64,000 nucleotides of DNA, from NCBI RefSeq assembly GCF_004327355.1, contig NZ_QJUM01000033.1, positions 1 to 64,000 on the forward strand, read 5' to 3'. The notes below the pieces were generated by a model. The model did no database searches, had not been told where the DNA came from, and was given only the letters and a program-made list of their open reading frames with translations. Every line of letters starts with the position of its first letter. Position 1 is the stretch's first letter. The position numbers were made by a program, and so were the translations under genes. Origin of the DNA: Phytopseudomonas dryadis. Lineage in GTDB: Bacteria; Pseudomonadota; Gammaproteobacteria; Pseudomonadales; Pseudomonadaceae. Of this stretch, positions 24,893 through 34,963 are shown piece by piece.

Positions 24893-26242
24893 ATGCCCAT
24901 CGACGATCCTTTTGGCGCGTTGCCCGGCCAGCCCGGCAAGGGCAACGACCAGGCCGGTAACGACCGCACCATGATCATGCCGCGTCCGGGTGGACGCTCG
25001 GCCGAGCCCGCCCGTCCGGCCCCGGCCGGCTCGCCGCCGCCGGCCATGCCCAGCGCGCCGCCGCTGAGCGCCCGTGGCCTGGGTCTGAACCCCATCGAAG
25101 CCGCCGCCGGGCCGATGCTGGCGCTGCTCACCCGGCTGCGCAGCACCATTTCCCATCCCGCGCCGGCCAGCCTGCGCGCCCAGTTGCTCGGTTATCTGCG
25201 TCAGTTCGAGGACAAGGCGCGCGCTGCAGGTGTTGCCCAGGACGAGATGATGCTGGCCCGCTACGTGCTGTGCACCGCGTTGGACGAGGCGGTGCTCAGC
25301 ACACCCTGGGGCAGCGCCAGCGACTGGAGCAGGCAGAGCCTGCTGATCACCCTGCACAACGAGGCCTGGGGTGGCGAGAAGGTCTTCCAGTTGCTCGATC
25401 ATTGCCTGCAGAACCCCCGCCAGCGTCTGAACCTGATGGAGTTGCTGTACCTGTGCATCAGCCTCGGCATGGAGGGTCGCTATCGGGTCATGCAGGATGG
25501 CCGCAGCCAGCTCGACGCCCTGCGCGAGCGGGTCAGCGCGACCATCCGCAGCACCCGTGGCGAGATCGAGCGCGAGCTGTCGCCGCACTGGCGCGGCCTG
25601 GTGGTGGCGCGCGATCGTCTGCGCCAGTTCCTGCCGCCCTGGGTGGCGGTGGCCATCGCCCTGGCCATCCTGCTGTTGCTGCTGTTCGGCCTGCGCCTGA
25701 AGCTGGCCGCCGAAGCCGAGCCGGTATTCCGCAACCTGCATGCCCTGGGCGACGTGCCGGTACAGACCATCGACCGTCCGGCGCAGCAGCCGAGGATCGT
25801 CGAGCGTCCGCGCCTGGCCGGCTTCCTCGCCGAGGAGATCCGCGCGCAGAAGGTCGCGGTGGAGGATGCCGTCGACCGTTCCGTGGTGACCATCCGCGGC
25901 GACCAGTTGTTCGCCTCCGGCAGCGCCTCGATCGCCGATGACTTCCAGCCGCTGCTGCTGCGCATCGCCGAGGCGATCCGTCAGGTCAACGGCCAGGTGC
26001 TGGTCACCGGGCACAGCGACAACCGGCCGATCGCCACCCTGCGTTATCCGTCCAACTGGAAGTTGTCGCAGGATCGCGCCCAGCAGGTGATGGACGTGCT
26101 GGCGGCCAAGAGCGGCCAGCCCGCGCGCTTCCGTGCCGAGGGCCGCAGCGACACCGAGGCGGTGGCCTCGAACGATACGGCGGAGGGCCGCGCGCGTAAC
26201 CGCCGGGTCGAAATCACAGTCTTTGCGGAGGGCGTCGAGTGA
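24893..26242 (+). CDS. tssL: TssL (DotU-like) with C-terminal OmpA-like domain
   Basis: 449 residues. A Pro-rich start leads into the DotU cytoplasmic domain (LTRLRSTI ... WGSASDWSRQSLLI ... YLCISLGMEGRYRV), one membrane helix near residue 252 (VAVAIALAILLLLLFGL) and a periplasmic OmpA/MotB-type peptidoglycan-binding domain (LVTGHSDNRP, NDTAEGRARNRRVEI). The fused OmpA domain is the extended TssL form, also present in HSI-I of P. aeruginosa, and should fix the complex to murein. Stop overlaps the tssM start. Confidence 0.96.
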   Translation: MPIDDPFGALPGQPGKGNDQAGNDRTMIMPRPGGRSAEPARPAPAGSPPPAMPSAPPLSARGLGLNPIEAAAGPMLALLTRLRSTISHPAPASLRAQLLGYLRQFEDKARAAGVAQDEMMLARYVLCTALDEAVLSTPWGSASDWSRQSLLITLHNEAWGGEKVFQLLDHCLQNPRQRLNLMELLYLCISLGMEGRYRVMQDGRSQLDALRERVSATIRSTRGEIERELSPHWRGLVVARDRLRQFLPPWVAVAIALAILLLLLFGLRLKLAAEAEPVFRNLHALGDVPVQTIDRPAQQPRIVERPRLAGFLAEEIRAQKVAVEDAVDRSVVTIRGDQLFASGSASIADDFQPLLLRIAEAIRQVNGQVLVTGHSDNRPIATLRYPSNWKLSQDRAQQVMDVLAAKSGQPARFRAEGRSDTEAVASNDTAEGRARNRRVEITVFAEGVE

Positions 26243-29200
26243 AGGCGTTGTTCGGTTTCATGGCCCGCTGGGTCATGCCGGTATTGGGTCTGCTGGCGCT
26301 GAGCCTGGTGATCTGGTTCGTTGGGCCGCTGATCGCCATCGGCGGCTTCGAGCCGCTGGCCAGCAGCACCGCGCGCTGGGTGCTGATCATCCTGCTGTTC
26401 GCCCTGTGGGCGGCCTGGCGGGTGATGCGCATCATCCAGGCGCGGCGCAATGCGGCCAAGGTCATGCAGGGGCTGGTCGAAGTGGCGCCGGACCCGACCA
26501 GCGTGGCCACCGCCGAGGAGCTGGCCACCCTGCGCCAGCGCATGGACGAAGCCTTGGCGCTGCTCAAGCGCGCCAAGCTCGGCGGCGGCGAGCGGCGCAA
26601 CCTGTACGAGCTGCCCTGGTACGTGATCATCGGCCCGCCCGGCTCGGGCAAGACCACCGCGCTGGCCAATTCCGGGCTGCGCTTCCCCCTGGCCGAGCAG
26701 ATGGGTGCTGGCGCCGTGCGCGGTGTCGGTGGCACGCGCAACTGCGACTGGTGGTTCGCCGAGGAGGCGGTGCTGCTCGACACCGCCGGGCGCTACACCA
26801 CCCAGGACAGTCACGCGGCGGTGGACAAGGCCGCCTGGCTGGGCTTTCTCGACCTGCTGAAGAAGCAGCGTTCGCGCCGCCCCATCGATGGCGCCTTCGT
26901 CGCCATCAGCCTGTCCGACCTGCTGCTGGGCAGTGACAGCGAGCGCGCCGCCCATGCCGTGGCCATCCGTTCGCGGGTGCAGGAGCTGTATACCCAGCTC
27001 GGCGTGCGCTTCCCGGTGTACGTGATGCTGACCAAGCTCGACCTGGTGCCCGGCTTCATGGAGTTCTTCGACGGCCTGAGCAAGGAGGAGCGTGCCCAGG
27101 TCTGGGGCATGACCTTCGCTCTCGACGACGGCAAGAGCGCCGAAGGCCCGCTGCAGGTGTTCGGCAGTGAGTTCGACGCCCTCGAGCAGCGCCTCAACGA
27201 GCGCCTGGTCGAGCGCCTGCAGCAGGAGCGCGATCCCGCCCGGCGCGACCTGATCTACGGTTTCCCGCAGCAGTTCGCGGCCCTGCGCGATGCGCTCGGC
27301 GCTTTTCTCGATGGCGTGTTCAAGCCCAACCCCTATGAGGAGCGGGTGCTGCTGCGCGGCGTCTACCTGACCAGCGGCACCCAGGAAGGCAGCCCGATCG
27401 ACCGCCTGATCGGCGCCATGGCGCAGAGCATGAGCCTCGACCGCCAGCACCTGGCGCGGCAGACCGGCAGCGGGCGCAGCTACTTCATCGAGCGCCTGTT
27501 GCGTGACGTGGTGTTCGGCGAGCGCGGCCTGGTCGGCGCCAACCCCAGGGTCGAGCGGCAGAAGCGCTGGCTGGCCCGCGGGGTGATCGCCGCCAGCGTG
27601 GTGCTGGTGCTCGGCACCGCCGCCGTGTGGTTCGCCAGCTTCCGCGCCAACCAGGCCTATATCGCCGCCGTCGATGCACGGGTGCAGCCGCTGCGCGGCG
27701 AGCTGCAGGCGCTGAGCCCGGCGCAGCGCGACGTGCTCGCGGTGCAACCGTTGCTCAATGCCATTCGCGGGGTCAGTGGCGGTGCGCCGAGCTGGGCCAG
27801 GGGCTACGGCCTGTACCAGGGCGACATGCTCGACGCGGAAGCCTCCAGCGTCTACCGCAAGCTGCTGATCGCGGTCATGGCGCCGCGGGTGCTGGCGCGG
27901 CTCGAGGAACAGTTGCGCGCCGGCGGCAATTCCGACTTCCTCTACGAAGGCCTCAAGGCCTACCTGATGCTCGGCGAGCCGGATCACTACGACGCCGACT
28001 TCATCAAGGCCTGGATCGCCCTGGACTGGGATCGCAGCCTGCCGCGGGACCTGCTGCCCGAACAGCGCGAGGCCCTGGCCGAGCACCTGGCCGCCTTGTA
28101 CGACCGCCAGCCGCCGGTGGTGCGCCTCGACGAACGGCTGATCGAAGACGTGCGCCGGCAACTGCAACGGCTGTCCGTGGCGCAGCGCGCCTACGACCGG
28201 GTCAAGCGGCAGAAGCTGCCGGCCGGCCTGGCGGACTTCCGCATCAGCGAAGCCGCCGGGCGCGACGCCGCGCTGGTGCTGACGCGCAAGAGCGGCAAGC
28301 CGCTCAACGAGCCGTTGAGCGGTTTCTACACCCAGCGCGGCTACCGCGAGGCCTTCCTCACCGGCAGTGTCAGCCAGGCCGGCACCCTGGCCGAAGAGCA
28401 GTGGGTCCTGGGCCGCAGCCTGGACGACGGGCAGAACGCCGCCGCACTGGCCCTGGAAGTGCGTCGTCTCTACGTACAGGATTACATGCGCCAGTGGGAC
28501 GCGCTGCTGGCCGATATCGACTTCGTGCCGGTGACCAGCGTGGCCCAGGCGGCGGACGTATTGCGCGTGCTCTCGGGGCCGTCTTCGCCGCTGAAGAAGC
28601 TGCTGCAGGCCGTGGCCAGGGAAACCGACCTGCAGAAGGAAGAACGGCTGGTCGCCGAGAAGCTCAAGGAGCGCGGCGGCGATACCGTCGACCGCCTCAA
28701 GCAGCAACTCGGTTCCCTGGTCGGCCAGGCCGAAGAAGGGGCGGGCGCGGCCCTGGCGCCGGAGATGGATCCGATCACCGCGCACTTCGCCGAGCTCAAC
28801 AGCCTGGTGGAAGAGAGCGATGGCCAGAGCCCGGCCATCGATGCCCTGCTCGAGGACCTCAACGCCCTCTATGTGCAGGTCAGCGCCATGAGCGGCGCCA
28901 GTGGCGATGCCCTGCTCGGCGAGGCGCGCAACCAGGCGACGGCCGCGGCGGATCAGGTCAGGCTGAGTGCCGAACGGCAACCGCCGCTGGTGCAGGGCTT
29001 CCTCAAGTCGGTGGTCAGCTCGACCACCGGCACCATGATGGGCGGCATCCGCAACCAGCTGAACGCGGCCTGGATGAGTGAAGTGGTGTCGGTCTACCGG
29101 CAGTCCCTGGCGGGACGCTACCCGCTGGATCGCAACAGCAGCCGCGACGCCACCCTGGACGACTTCGGTCACTTCTTCGGCCAGGGCGGGGTGATGGACA

Positions 29201-29757
29201 ACTACTTCCGCAAGTACCTGCAACCCTACGTCGATACCTCGGCGAGCAACTGGCGCTGGCAGCCGGGCGCCGCGCAGAAGCTCGGCATCGGCGCCGGCGT
29301 GTTGCAGACTTTCCAGCGCGCCGCGGCCATCCGCGAGGCCTTCTTCCGCTCCGGCGGCACCCAGCCGATGGTGCGCTTCGAGCTCAAGCCGGTGACCATG
29401 GACAGCAGCATCGAGCAGTTCCAGATGGATCTCGATGGCCAGCAGTTCAGCTACGACCATGGCCCGAGCCGGCCGGTGGCCATGCAGTGGCCGAGCGCCA
29501 ATGGCATCGGCGTGGTGCGCCTGAACGTGTCGCCGCCGACGGTGACCGGCCGCTCCGGCATCACCCTGGAAGGCCCCTGGGCCTGGTTCCGCCTGCTCGA
29601 CCAGTCGGATCTGAGCCAGGGCAGTTCGCCCGATCGCTTCACCCTGCGCATGCGCATCGACAATTTGAGCATTTCCAGCGAGCTGCGCGCCAGCAGCGCG
29701 TTCAATCCATTCCGCCGACAGGTCGTCAGCGGCTTCAGCCTGCCGGAGCGTTTGTGA
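26239..29757 (+). CDS. tssM: TssM (IcmF-like) T6SS membrane protein
   Basis: 1172 residues with a GTG start overlapping the tssL stop (GTGA). Two N-terminal membrane helices (about 8-60) precede a cytoplasmic domain with Walker A GPPGSGKT at about 132-139, so this is a TssM with an intact nucleotide-binding motif. A third helix near residue 445 (VIAASVVLVLGTAAVWF) leads into the long periplasmic IcmF-related region and the C-terminal domain that meets TssJ. Its stop overlaps tagF. Confidence 0.97.
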   Translation: MKALFGFMARWVMPVLGLLALSLVIWFVGPLIAIGGFEPLASSTARWVLIILLFALWAAWRVMRIIQARRNAAKVMQGLVEVAPDPTSVATAEELATLRQRMDEALALLKRAKLGGGERRNLYELPWYVIIGPPGSGKTTALANSGLRFPLAEQMGAGAVRGVGGTRNCDWWFAEEAVLLDTAGRYTTQDSHAAVDKAAWLGFLDLLKKQRSRRPIDGAFVAISLSDLLLGSDSERAAHAVAIRSRVQELYTQLGVRFPVYVMLTKLDLVPGFMEFFDGLSKEERAQVWGMTFALDDGKSAEGPLQVFGSEFDALEQRLNERLVERLQQERDPARRDLIYGFPQQFAALRDALGAFLDGVFKPNPYEERVLLRGVYLTSGTQEGSPIDRLIGAMAQSMSLDRQHLARQTGSGRSYFIERLLRDVVFGERGLVGANPRVERQKRWLARGVIAASVVLVLGTAAVWFASFRANQAYIAAVDARVQPLRGELQALSPAQRDVLAVQPLLNAIRGVSGGAPSWARGYGLYQGDMLDAEASSVYRKLLIAVMAPRVLARLEEQLRAGGNSDFLYEGLKAYLMLGEPDHYDADFIKAWIALDWDRSLPRDLLPEQREALAEHLAALYDRQPPVVRLDERLIEDVRRQLQRLSVAQRAYDRVKRQKLPAGLADFRISEAAGRDAALVLTRKSGKPLNEPLSGFYTQRGYREAFLTGSVSQAGTLAEEQWVLGRSLDDGQNAAALALEVRRLYVQDYMRQWDALLADIDFVPVTSVAQAADVLRVLSGPSSPLKKLLQAVARETDLQKEERLVAEKLKERGGDTVDRLKQQLGSLVGQAEEGAGAALAPEMDPITAHFAELNSLVEESDGQSPAIDALLEDLNALYVQVSAMSGASGDALLGEARNQATAAADQVRLSAERQPPLVQGFLKSVVSSTTGTMMGGIRNQLNAAWMSEVVSVYRQSLAGRYPLDRNSSRDATLDDFGHFFGQGGVMDNYFRKYLQPYVDTSASNWRWQPGAAQKLGIGAGVLQTFQRAAAIREAFFRSGGTQPMVRFELKPVTMDSSIEQFQMDLDGQQFSYDHGPSRPVAMQWPSANGIGVVRLNVSPPTVTGRSGITLEGPWAWFRLLDQSDLSQGSSPDRFTLRMRIDNLSISSELRASSAFNPFRRQVVSGFSLPERL

Positions 29758-30413
29758 GTACTCCTGGTTTCTACGGCAAACTGGCCGTGCGTGGCGACTT
29801 CATCCATCGCGGCCTGACGCCGGGCTTCATCGAGGCCTGGGACGCCTGGCTCACCGCCGGCCTGTCGGCCAGCCGGCAGACCCTGGGCGAGGCCTGGCTG
29901 GAAGCCTATCTGGTCAGCCCGCTGTGGCGTTTCGCCGTGGCCCCGGGGTTGCTCGGCGAGCAGGCGTTCACCGGGGTGATGATGCCCAGCGTCGATCGCG
30001 TCGGCCGCTATTTCCCCCTGACCATCGTCCTGCCGCTGCCGGTGCACAGCGATCTCGGCCACCTGCTCGGTGCCGCCGAGGACTGGTTCGAGCGGGCGGA
30101 GAACCTGCTGCTCTCGACCCTGGAGGCCGACGCCGAGGTCGAGGCCTTCGAGCGGGGCGTCGGCGAACTCGGCAGCCCGCTGCTACTGGACGCTCTGCCG
30201 GTACGCAGCGAGGCCAGTGGCGGCCTGGTCTGGCCGGCCGACACGGCGGCCGCGCGCGGCCTGGCGCTCATGCAGCAGGGCTGGCAGGGCGCCAGCCTGT
30301 GGTGGGGGCGCGGTTCCGAGCGCGTGGCGCCGGGCCTGGTGCGCTTTGCCGGCATGCCGCCGGCGCAGGCGTTCTGCAGCCTGTTGAGCGAACACGGCGA
30401 GGGCCAGGCATGA
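29754..30413 (+). CDS. tagF: TagF, T6SS post-translational repressor
   Basis: 219 residues from a GTG at 29754 that overlaps the tssM stop; longer frames upstream are tssM read out of frame. The start STPGFYGKLAVRGDFIHRGL and the VMMPSVDRVGRYFPLT motif define the TagF/ImpM family. In P. aeruginosa TagF silences the H1-T6SS by holding Fha1, in parallel with the phosphorylation pathway. Here it is a stand-alone gene, not fused to PppA as in some species. Confidence 0.95.
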   Translation: MSTPGFYGKLAVRGDFIHRGLTPGFIEAWDAWLTAGLSASRQTLGEAWLEAYLVSPLWRFAVAPGLLGEQAFTGVMMPSVDRVGRYFPLTIVLPLPVHSDLGHLLGAAEDWFERAENLLLSTLEADAEVEAFERGVGELGSPLLLDALPVRSEASGGLVWPADTAAARGLALMQQGWQGASLWWGRGSERVAPGLVRFAGMPPAQAFCSLLSEHGEGQA

Positions 30414-31138
30414 GTCCGTCCAGGGTTACCCAGTACCGCTCCGCCAGCCACACCCATGTCGGCATGGTGCGGCAGATCAACGAGGACGCCTGTCTGGACG
30501 CCGCCGACAACGGCCTGTGGGCCGTCGCCGACGGCATGGGCGGGCACGCCAGTGGCGATTACGTCAGCAGCCTGATCATCGACAGCCTGCGCGCCCTGCC
30601 GCCCAGCGCGGTTCTGAGCACCTACGAGGGGGCTTTGGTCGATACCCTCGATCAGGTCAATACGCTGGTGCGCGCCGAGGCGGAGAAACGCGGCGTCGGC
30701 ACCATGGGCAGCACCGTGGTGCTGCTCGCGGCGCGCGGGGACGAAGGCCTGTGCCTGTGGGCCGGCGACAGCCGCCTGTATCGCCTACGCAAGGGCGATC
30801 TGCAGCCGCTCAGCCGCGATCACAGCTATGTGCAGGAACTGATCGACAGCGGCCTGCTCGACGACGAGGCGGCGCGCCATCACCCCATGGCCAATATCGT
30901 CACCCGCGCCCTGGGCGTGCAGGATGACCTGCAACTCGAGGCGCTGCGCTTCGAGGTGCGCCCGGGCGACACCTTCCTGCTGTGCAGCGATGGCCTGAAC
31001 AAGACCGTCGACGACCACGAGTTGCGCGAGGTGCTGGCCCACGAAGACCCCTACCAGATGGTGCGCAGCCTGGTGCACCTTGGACTGACACGGGGTGCCC
31101 CGGATAATATTACCGCCGTCGTGATCAAGGCCTCCTGA
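30410..31138 (+). CDS. pppA: PppA, PP2C-type protein phosphatase of the T6SS switch
   Basis: 242 residues from the ATG overlapping the tagF stop (ATGA at 30410). PP2C motifs are complete: NEDACLD, VADGMGGHASGD, WAGDSRLYRL, LCSDGL and DNITAVV, giving the metal-binding aspartates. It removes the phosphate that PpkA places on Fha and so turns firing off. Cytoplasmic. Confidence 0.96.
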   Translation: MSPSRVTQYRSASHTHVGMVRQINEDACLDAADNGLWAVADGMGGHASGDYVSSLIIDSLRALPPSAVLSTYEGALVDTLDQVNTLVRAEAEKRGVGTMGSTVVLLAARGDEGLCLWAGDSRLYRLRKGDLQPLSRDHSYVQELIDSGLLDDEAARHHPMANIVTRALGVQDDLQLEALRFEVRPGDTFLLCSDGLNKTVDDHELREVLAHEDPYQMVRSLVHLGLTRGAPDNITAVVIKAS

Positions 31139-31208
31139 GCCGATCCGCCAATCATCCCAATACCCGCCGCGCCCGGCACTCCCGGGGCGGCCTCGGAAGA
31201 CCACCAGC

Positions 31209-34200
31209 ATGGATATGGAAATACCGGGGTACGACATCGAACGCGAGCTGGGCGACGGCGCGATGGCCGTGGTCTACCTGGCCACCCAGCGCTCCCTCGA
31301 GCGCAAGGTGGCGCTCAAGGTCATGGCGGCCGCCCTGGCCGCCGACCCGACCTTCTGCGAGCGCTTCCTGCGCGAGGGCAGAACCCTGGCGCGGCTGTCG
31401 CACCCGAACACGGTGACCATCCACGACATCGGCAACGTCGGCAACCTGTACTACATGGCCATGGAGTACCTGCCCAACGGCACGCTCAAGGAGCGCATCA
31501 GCGCCGGTCTGAGCGTCGAGCAGGGCCTGGTCTGGCTGCGCCAGATCGCCTCGGCCCTGGGTTATGCCCACGCCCAGGGCATGGTGCACCGCGACGTCAA
31601 GCCGGCCAACATCCTGTTTCGCGCCGATGGCACCGCGGTGCTCAGCGACTTCGGCATCGCCAAGGCCCTGGATGATCGCACCCAGTTCACCCAGGCCGGC
31701 TTCGCCGTGGGCACGCCGAGCTACATGAGCCCCGAGCAGGCCCGCGGGCTGGACATCGACGGCCGGGCCGACCTCTACGCGGTCGGCGTGGTGCTGTATG
31801 AAATCCTCACCGGCAAGCTGCCCTATGTGGGTACCGATTCGTTGTCGACGGTGCTGGCCCACCTCACCGAGCCGCTGCCGGAACTGCCGATGGTGCATGG
31901 GCGCTATCAGCCGATCCTCGAACGCCTGCTGGCCAAGGACCCCAACGATCGTTTCGCCAATGCCGAGCAACTGATCGCCGCGCTGGATGCCCTGGCCGTG
32001 CCCGCGCCGGGCGATCAGGACGACGCTGACGCCACGCGCTTCCAGCCCCTGGTGCTGCCGGCCAGCGCCGAGGCGCCGACCGCCATCACCCCGGCGCCGC
32101 TGGCGGCCGTGTCGATCGAGGTGCCGACCCATGCGCCCGCCGCCGAGCCGGCGCAGCCCGCACGGGCGGCGCCGTCCCAGCCGTCGCCGCTGGCCGCTGC
32201 GGTACGCCAGGGCCATGCCGGCTCGAGCAGGACGCCGCTGATCCTGGGCGCCTCCCTGGCCGCCGTTCTGCTCCTGGCGGGCGGCGCTTACTGGCTGTTC
32301 AGCGGCACTTCGGAACAGGCTGGCGACACCCCGCCGATCGCTCGGATCGACACGGAACAGGGCGCTGCCACGAGTGTGGCCGGCGGCGCCGATGACTCGG
32401 CGGACGGTGGCCAGCGACCCTTGCTGATGAGCGGCAAGAAGACCCTGTTCCAGCGCGTGCTGACCAAGCCGGGGGCGCAACTGGTCGACGCCGCCGGTGC
32501 CAGTGGCGGCAAGGAGGTGCCGGCGTTCTCGGTGTTCTACGTGTATGCCCGCCAGGAGGTGAATGGCCAGCCCTGGGTGCAGGTCGGCGCCGCCAGCGAT
32601 GGCCGTCGTGATGGCTGGATGCCGGCCGATACGGTCAGCGACTGGAAGCAGAGCCTGGTGCTCAAGTTCACCGAGCGCTCCGGGCGCGCACCGGTCATGT
32701 TCGTGCGCGATGCCTCGGCGCTGGAGCAACTGCTGGCCGAGCCGGCGCGCGCCCGTGAGGCCTTGCGTGAAGCGCTCGAGGGCTCGGCGCAGAACGTGGT
32801 GGCGGTCGAGCCCGGCGACAGCGCGGTGCCCCAGGATCAGTTCTACCTGCTGCCGATCTTCGCGTCCGCGGAAACCTTCGACGCCAGCGGCCAGCCGCTG
32901 CAACTGCTCAACATCGCCTCCATCGACCCGGGCAACACCCCGCAGGTGCGTGGCGACGGCCCGCCGGTGGCCAGGCCGGACGCCTTCCGCACCGCCATCG
33001 TGCTGGTGGTGGATACCTCGGTGTCGATGCAGCCCTACATCGACCGGGTACGCGACGTCGTGCACGAACTGCAGGGGCAGATCGCCAGCCGTGGCGACCT
33101 GGACAGCGTCAGCTTCGGCATGGTCGGTTTCCGCAGCAATACCGACAAGACCCCGGGCCTGGAGTACACCGCCAAGACCCTGGTGTCGCTGGAGGAGGGC
33201 CGCGATCCCGAACGCTTCCTGCAGCTGGCGCAGCAGATCAAGGCCACCGGCGTGTCGAGCCACGACTTCAACGAGGACGCCTTCGCCGGGATCATGGAAG
33301 CGGTCGATGGCATGGACTGGAACGGCTACGGCGGGCGCCTGATCCTGCTGGTCAGCGATGCCGGCGCGTTGCGCAAGAGCGACCCGCTCGGGAGCACGCG
33401 GATGAACGAGGCCGAGGTGCGCGAGGCGGCCCTGCGCAAGCAGATCAAGATCTATGCCCTGCACCTGAAGACCGAAGCCGGCAAGCGCAACCACGGTTTC
33501 GCCGAGCAGCAGTACCGCAGCCTGACCGCCGATGCCAACCCGCGCATCGGCGATCTGTACATTCCGGTGGCGGGCGGCGACGTCAAGACCTTCGGCGACA
33601 GCGTTGCCGAAATCGGCAGCGCCTTCGCCGACCTGGTGCATCAGGTGCGCAACGACAACAGCCTGCCGGAGCCCACCGGCGGCTCGAGCATCGCGGCCAA
33701 GTCCGCCGCGGTCGGCTATGCCATGCACATGGACTTCCTCGGCCACCAGAGCGAGGTTCGCGCGCCCCAGGTGGTCACGGCCTGGACCTCCGACCGCGAC
33801 ATCACCGATCCGGCGCTGCCGGCGTTCCAGGTCTGCGTGCTGCTGACCAAGCTACAACTCAACGACCTGCAGCAGGCGCTGCGCATGGTGGTCGACGCGG
33901 CGCGGCGCACGCAAAGCTCGCCCAAGGACTTCTTCCAGGAAATCGCCAGCGCCAGCGCCCACATGAGCCGTGATCCGTCCGGCCTGGTCAAGGGCGACAA
34001 CCTGGCGCAGAGCGGCATTCTCGGGGAGTACCTGGACGACCTGCCGTATCGCAGCAAGGCGCTGAACATGAGCCAGGATCTGTGGCTGTCGCTCAGTGTG
34101 GCGGAGCAGGAAGACTTCATCGACGAGCTGGATTCGAAGATCCAGTTGTACGAGACCTTCCACAACGACACCGCCAACTGGGTACGTTTCGGCGATGCGG

Positions 34201-34247
34201 CACCGGGCGACGCGCTGTACCGCGTGCCCCTGTCGACCCTGCCCTGA
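31209..34247 (+). CDS. ppkA: PpkA, transmembrane Ser/Thr kinase of the T6SS switch
   Basis: 1012 residues. The N-terminal kinase has ELGDGAMAVVYLA, the catalytic loop HRDVKPAN (HRD at 127-129), DFG at 147-149 and GTPSYMSPEQA. A Pro/Ala-rich linker, one membrane helix (about 344-366) and a periplasmic part with a von Willebrand A-like domain follow (VVDTSVSMQPYID near residue 600, MIDAS-type DxSxS). P. aeruginosa PpkA has the same plan and dimerises when TagQRST reports outside damage. 70 bp after pppA; stop and tagT start share one base. Confidence 0.96.
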   Translation: MDMEIPGYDIERELGDGAMAVVYLATQRSLERKVALKVMAAALAADPTFCERFLREGRTLARLSHPNTVTIHDIGNVGNLYYMAMEYLPNGTLKERISAGLSVEQGLVWLRQIASALGYAHAQGMVHRDVKPANILFRADGTAVLSDFGIAKALDDRTQFTQAGFAVGTPSYMSPEQARGLDIDGRADLYAVGVVLYEILTGKLPYVGTDSLSTVLAHLTEPLPELPMVHGRYQPILERLLAKDPNDRFANAEQLIAALDALAVPAPGDQDDADATRFQPLVLPASAEAPTAITPAPLAAVSIEVPTHAPAAEPAQPARAAPSQPSPLAAAVRQGHAGSSRTPLILGASLAAVLLLAGGAYWLFSGTSEQAGDTPPIARIDTEQGAATSVAGGADDSADGGQRPLLMSGKKTLFQRVLTKPGAQLVDAAGASGGKEVPAFSVFYVYARQEVNGQPWVQVGAASDGRRDGWMPADTVSDWKQSLVLKFTERSGRAPVMFVRDASALEQLLAEPARAREALREALEGSAQNVVAVEPGDSAVPQDQFYLLPIFASAETFDASGQPLQLLNIASIDPGNTPQVRGDGPPVARPDAFRTAIVLVVDTSVSMQPYIDRVRDVVHELQGQIASRGDLDSVSFGMVGFRSNTDKTPGLEYTAKTLVSLEEGRDPERFLQLAQQIKATGVSSHDFNEDAFAGIMEAVDGMDWNGYGGRLILLVSDAGALRKSDPLGSTRMNEAEVREAALRKQIKIYALHLKTEAGKRNHGFAEQQYRSLTADANPRIGDLYIPVAGGDVKTFGDSVAEIGSAFADLVHQVRNDNSLPEPTGGSSIAAKSAAVGYAMHMDFLGHQSEVRAPQVVTAWTSDRDITDPALPAFQVCVLLTKLQLNDLQQALRMVVDAARRTQSSPKDFFQEIASASAHMSRDPSGLVKGDNLAQSGILGEYLDDLPYRSKALNMSQDLWLSLSVAEQEDFIDELDSKIQLYETFHNDTANWVRFGDAAPGDALYRVPLSTLP

Positions 34248-34963
34248 TGCTCAGTATCGGCGCGCTCAGCAAGACCCGCGGGGCGGACGGGCAAGGCTAT
34301 TGCCTGGAAATTCCCCGCCTCGAATTGCGCGCCGGGCAGCGCATCGCCCTGATCGGCGCCAGCGGCAGCGGCAAGAGCACCGTGCTCGACCTGCTGGCCC
34401 TGGCGCTGTCGCCCGACCCCGGCGGTACGCTGCACTGGCAGGATGGCGAACACGCCCTCGACCTGGCCGAACTGTGGCGCCTCGGTCGCCATGAGCAACT
34501 GGCCAGGCTGCGTTCGCGGGCCTTCGGTTACGTGCTGCAGACCGGCGGCCTGCTGCGCTTTCTCGATGTGCGCGGCAATATCCGCCTGCCCCGCGACTTG
34601 CTCGGGCTGCCCGACGACGGCGCCATCGAGCAACTGGCCAGTCAACTGGGCATCGACGACCTGCTCCAGCGCCAGCCGGGGCGGCTGTCGGTCGGCCAGC
34701 GCCAGCGGGTCAGCATCGCCCGGGCCCTGGCCCACCGGCCGGCCATCGTGCTGGCCGACGAGCCCACCGCCGCCCTCGATCCGCTGAATGCCGAACGGGT
34801 GATGCAACTGCTGGTGGAGCAGGCGACGGCGCGCAACCTGTGCCTGGTGATTTCCACCCACGACGAGGCGCTGGCCGAACGCTACGGCCTGACCCCGCTG
34901 CGCCTGACCGTGCAGCGCCGCGCAGACGGCGGCGTGACCGCGCGTCTGGCGGAGCACGCCTGA
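34247..34963 (+). CDS. tagT: TagT, ABC transporter ATPase of the TagQRST sensor
   Basis: 238 residues from the ATG in TGATG at the ppkA end. Walker A GASGSGKST, a degenerate ABC signature LSVGQRQRVSIARAL and Walker B IVLADEPTAALD are present, as in LolD-like ATPases. With TagS it forms the inner-membrane complex that acts upstream of PpkA in sensing envelope injury. Start chosen over a long out-of-frame extension into ppkA. Confidence 0.93.
   Translation: MLSIGALSKTRGADGQGYCLEIPRLELRAGQRIALIGASGSGKSTVLDLLALALSPDPGGTLHWQDGEHALDLAELWRLGRHEQLARLRSRAFGYVLQTGGLLRFLDVRGNIRLPRDLLGLPDDGAIEQLASQLGIDDLLQRQPGRLSVGQRQRVSIARALAHRPAIVLADEPTAALDPLNAERVMQLLVEQATARNLCLVISTHDEALAERYGLTPLRLTVQRRADGGVTARLAEHA

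Noticed and set aside
26044..29460. 1138-codon open frame on the strand opposite tssM
   Set aside because: It mirrors the codon structure of tssM in GC-rich DNA; the product is low-complexity (His/Arg/Gln/Ala) with no recognisable domain, and the plus strand holds a complete TssM. The same holds for the long antisense frames over tssL/tssK, clpV, ppkA and vgrG.
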